Source: Bacteriovoracaceae bacterium
GTDB taxonomy: Bacteria; Bdellovibrionota; Bacteriovoracia; Bacteriovoracales; Bacteriovoracaceae
Assembly: GCA_007116425.1 (NCBI GenBank)
Contig: SKIL01000160.1
Span: 1 to 13,784, forward strand
Direction of reading: 5' to 3'
DNA: 13,784 nucleotides
Shown piece by piece: positions 12,438 to 13,784 of this stretch; position 1 is the first letter of the stretch; each line of letters begins with the position of its first letter. Made by a program: the position numbers and the translations under genes. Below the pieces are notes generated by a model. It saw only the letters and a program-made list of their open reading frames with translations, did not search any database and was not told where the DNA came from.

Positions 12438-13274
12438 GTGTTTACTAGTAAGAAACTATGTTTAAATTTTTTAGTCTTAAATCTCAGTGTGATATTTCTT
12501 ATTGCCTGCAGTAAGCATGATTATTCTGATCGAATAGAAGAGGTTTTAAGATCAAACCCTGAGATGGTTCTAAAGGCGATTGAAGATAATCCTATCGACT
12601 TTATTCAAGCAATTCAACAAGCCGCGGACTATTCAAGAGATGAGCTTTTAAAACGACAGGTAAAAGAGGAGAGAAAAAGAGTTCGCTACTATATTAATAA
12701 TCCAATCAAGCCGCGATTGAGAGGGGATGAGGGACATATCGGATATTTTAATTCTGGCGTTCAAATTGTTGTCTTTTCTGATTTTCAATGTCCATATAGC
12801 GCAAGAGGCTTTGAAAATATTCAAAAGCTTATGGGGCAGTCCGATGTTGGCGATATCACCTATATCCTAAAACATAATCCGTTAAACTTTCATTCGGAGG
12901 CACTTATCGCTGCGAAATACTTTGAGGCCATTCGTTTAAAGTCTAATGATAAAGCTATAAGTTTTCATAATTATTTATTTAATAATCATGATGGCTTTAG
13001 AAGGGGGAGGGCCTTCTTGAGCGAGGCCGTAGAACATGTCGGTCTAACTGTTTATGTTGTCGAAGAGTTAATTGATAAAAACCCCAAGATTTACCAGCGT
13101 GTTCGAGAAGATATACAGGAAGCTAAAGACTTCGGTTTTGATGGTACTCCTGTATTTGTTGTCAATGGAGTGGTTTTAGAAGGAGCTCGAGACGTTGATC
13201 ATTACGCTAAAATTATTGAGAAACTAAGAGAGCATAAGAAGTCAGGCCCTTCAACTCAAATTTCTCAGAATTAA
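12438..13274 (+). CDS. DsbA-like thioredoxin-fold lipoprotein with CPYS active site (278 aa)
   Basis: Lipoprotein signal: hydrophobic FLVLNLSVIFLIA with lipobox L-I-A-C, lipidated Cys24. Residues about 30-85 form a helical N-terminal extension with VLRSNPEMVLKAIEDNP, a type common in DsbA-like proteins of the ScsC/Com1 group, where it drives oligomerisation. The thioredoxin fold begins near 107 (IVVFSDFQCPYSARGFENI) and has the cis-proline motif GTPVF with Pro238. The redox motif is C118-P-Y-S121: the second Cys of C-x-x-C is Ser (codon AGC), so it cannot do normal dithiol oxidation. It may bind substrates through one thiol, use glutathione-like thiols, or act as a chaperone. GTG start with GGAG (12428-12431) six bases before. 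It is 90 bp after the response regulator on the same strand, so may be in its operon or regulon. Confidence 0.9.
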   Translation: MFTSKKLCLNFLVLNLSVIFLIACSKHDYSDRIEEVLRSNPEMVLKAIEDNPIDFIQAIQQAADYSRDELLKRQVKEERKRVRYYINNPIKPRLRGDEGHIGYFNSGVQIVVFSDFQCPYSARGFENIQKLMGQSDVGDITYILKHNPLNFHSEALIAAKYFEAIRLKSNDKAISFHNYLFNNHDGFRRGRAFLSEAVEHVGLTVYVVEELIDKNPKIYQRVREDIQEAKDFGFDGTPVFVVNGVVLEGARDVDHYAKIIEKLREHKKSGPSTQISQN

Positions 13275-13784
13275 ATAAGACTTTCTAACCACTCTCTAAC
13301 ACTCCAAAGGGTTTCAATATCTATCTCGTGACCACCATCAAATTCGTGCCATTTGATATTGCTACCTTGGTTTAGAAGGGTTTCATAAAGCTCTAGGCTT
13401 TCACTAAAGGGAAGAACTTCATCATTTCTGCCATGGCCTAAAAGAAAGGGCGGACAGCTCGTAAGTACTTTTTCCTTAATTCTTTGCTTCTTCCAAAAGT
13501 TCGTGGGGATCAAAGAGCGGGGAGAAAGGGCCATAAATCCTCCAAGCTCTTCACTTTCAGTCAGCCATGTATTTATTGCCATTGTTGCACCTTGAGAAAA
13601 ACCACCGACAATTATGTCTGAGGGCTTTACAGCGTAGGCTTTGATAAGTTGAGAAATGATTTTATTGATTTCATTTTGAGCAAGATCTAAATCTGGATGC
13701 GGACTATTAAAGGGGTACTCATACCAAGAGTATCCTGTCATAAACACTGAATTTGCACTATTGGGCCCATTTAATAATAAGTAG
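13271..13784 (-). CDS. Carboxylesterase/phospholipase-type alpha/beta hydrolase (N-terminus outside window)
   Basis: The minus-strand frame is open to the window edge with about 170 visible residues; family-like sequence (LLLNGPNS, then GYSWYEYP) lies upstream of any in-window start, so the gene is cut by the edge and 40-50 N-terminal residues are missing. Numbering from the edge, the nucleophile is Ser63 in GGFSQGATM, the acid Asp121 in GHGRNDEVLP and the base His152 in GGHEI. This triad and the FSQGA elbow fit the phospholipase/carboxylesterase family (PF02230), which hydrolyses short acyl esters and, in some members, protein thioesters. It is probably cytosolic, but the N-terminus cannot be checked. 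Its stop overlaps the stop of the DsbA-like gene on the opposite strand (shared TTAA). A GTG at 13747 would cut into the fold and is rejected as start. Confidence 0.88.
   Translation of the reverse strand, partial: YLLLNGPNSANSVFMTGYSWYEYPFNSPHPDLDLAQNEINKIISQLIKAYAVKPSDIIVGGFSQGATMAINTWLTESEELGGFMALSPRSLIPTNFWKKQRIKEKVLTSCPPFLLGHGRNDEVLPFSESLELYETLLNQGSNIKWHEFDGGHEIDIETLWSVREWLESLI

Noticed and set aside
1..13784. CRISPR arrays, tRNA or rRNA genes, insertion sequences, phage or toxin-antitoxin modules
   Set aside because: I looked for regularly spaced repeats, cloverleaf ends, transposase motifs and paired small genes and found none that hold up.

Overview
This is a low-G+C (about 38% by eye) chromosomal window from a Gram-negative-type bacterium. 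Three proteins have lipobox signal peptides, and there is a transmembrane sensor kinase with a periplasmic domain and a secreted subtilase. Protein style and gene mix suggest Bdellovibrionota/Bacteriovoracales, but no rRNA or other decisive marker is present, so the taxonomy is only an inference. I see no insertion sequences, phage genes, tRNAs, CRISPR arrays or plasmid genes. It reads as ordinary chromosome with several lineage-specific genes.

Layout. 1-470: the 3' end of a GT4-type glycosyltransferase (+). 552-743: a Cse60-like small protein (+). 744-1241: mostly non-coding, with one doubtful secreted mini-protein on the minus strand. 1242-1904: rplY/ctc (ribosomal protein L25), closed by a clear intrinsic terminator. 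1961-3173: two minus-strand lipoproteins of unknown function. 3349-4392: an apparent fusion of a degenerate T5orf172/GIY-YIG-like domain with Sel1-like repeats. 4472-5479: fabH-type ketoacyl-ACP synthase III with an intact Cys-His-Asn triad. 5483-6901: a minus-strand pair, a Cys-cluster protein of unknown function and a VC0807-family membrane protein. 7077-8327: a secreted proteinase-K-like subtilase, convergent with a membrane PAS protein (8333-8944) that has no output domain. 9046-9831: a DEDDh 3'-5' exonuclease. 9999-12347: a histidine kinase/OmpR-family regulator operon. 12438-13274: a DsbA-like lipoprotein with a CPYS active site. 13271-13784: a partial carboxylesterase of the alpha/beta-hydrolase fold.

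The most system-like stretch is 9999-13274: a sensor kinase whose periplasmic domain carries four cysteines, its response regulator, and then a same-strand periplasm-facing thioredoxin-fold lipoprotein that lacks the resolving cysteine. An envelope or redox stress circuit is a reasonable hypothesis but is not proven by the sequence. Other points worth a second look are the T5orf172-Sel1 fusion, the stand-alone PAS sensor with a probable leaderless start, and a roughly 3.5-fold excess of the palindrome GGCC across the window. Several start codons were moved inward from the longest possible reading frame because a Shine-Dalgarno sequence fits the inner start better.
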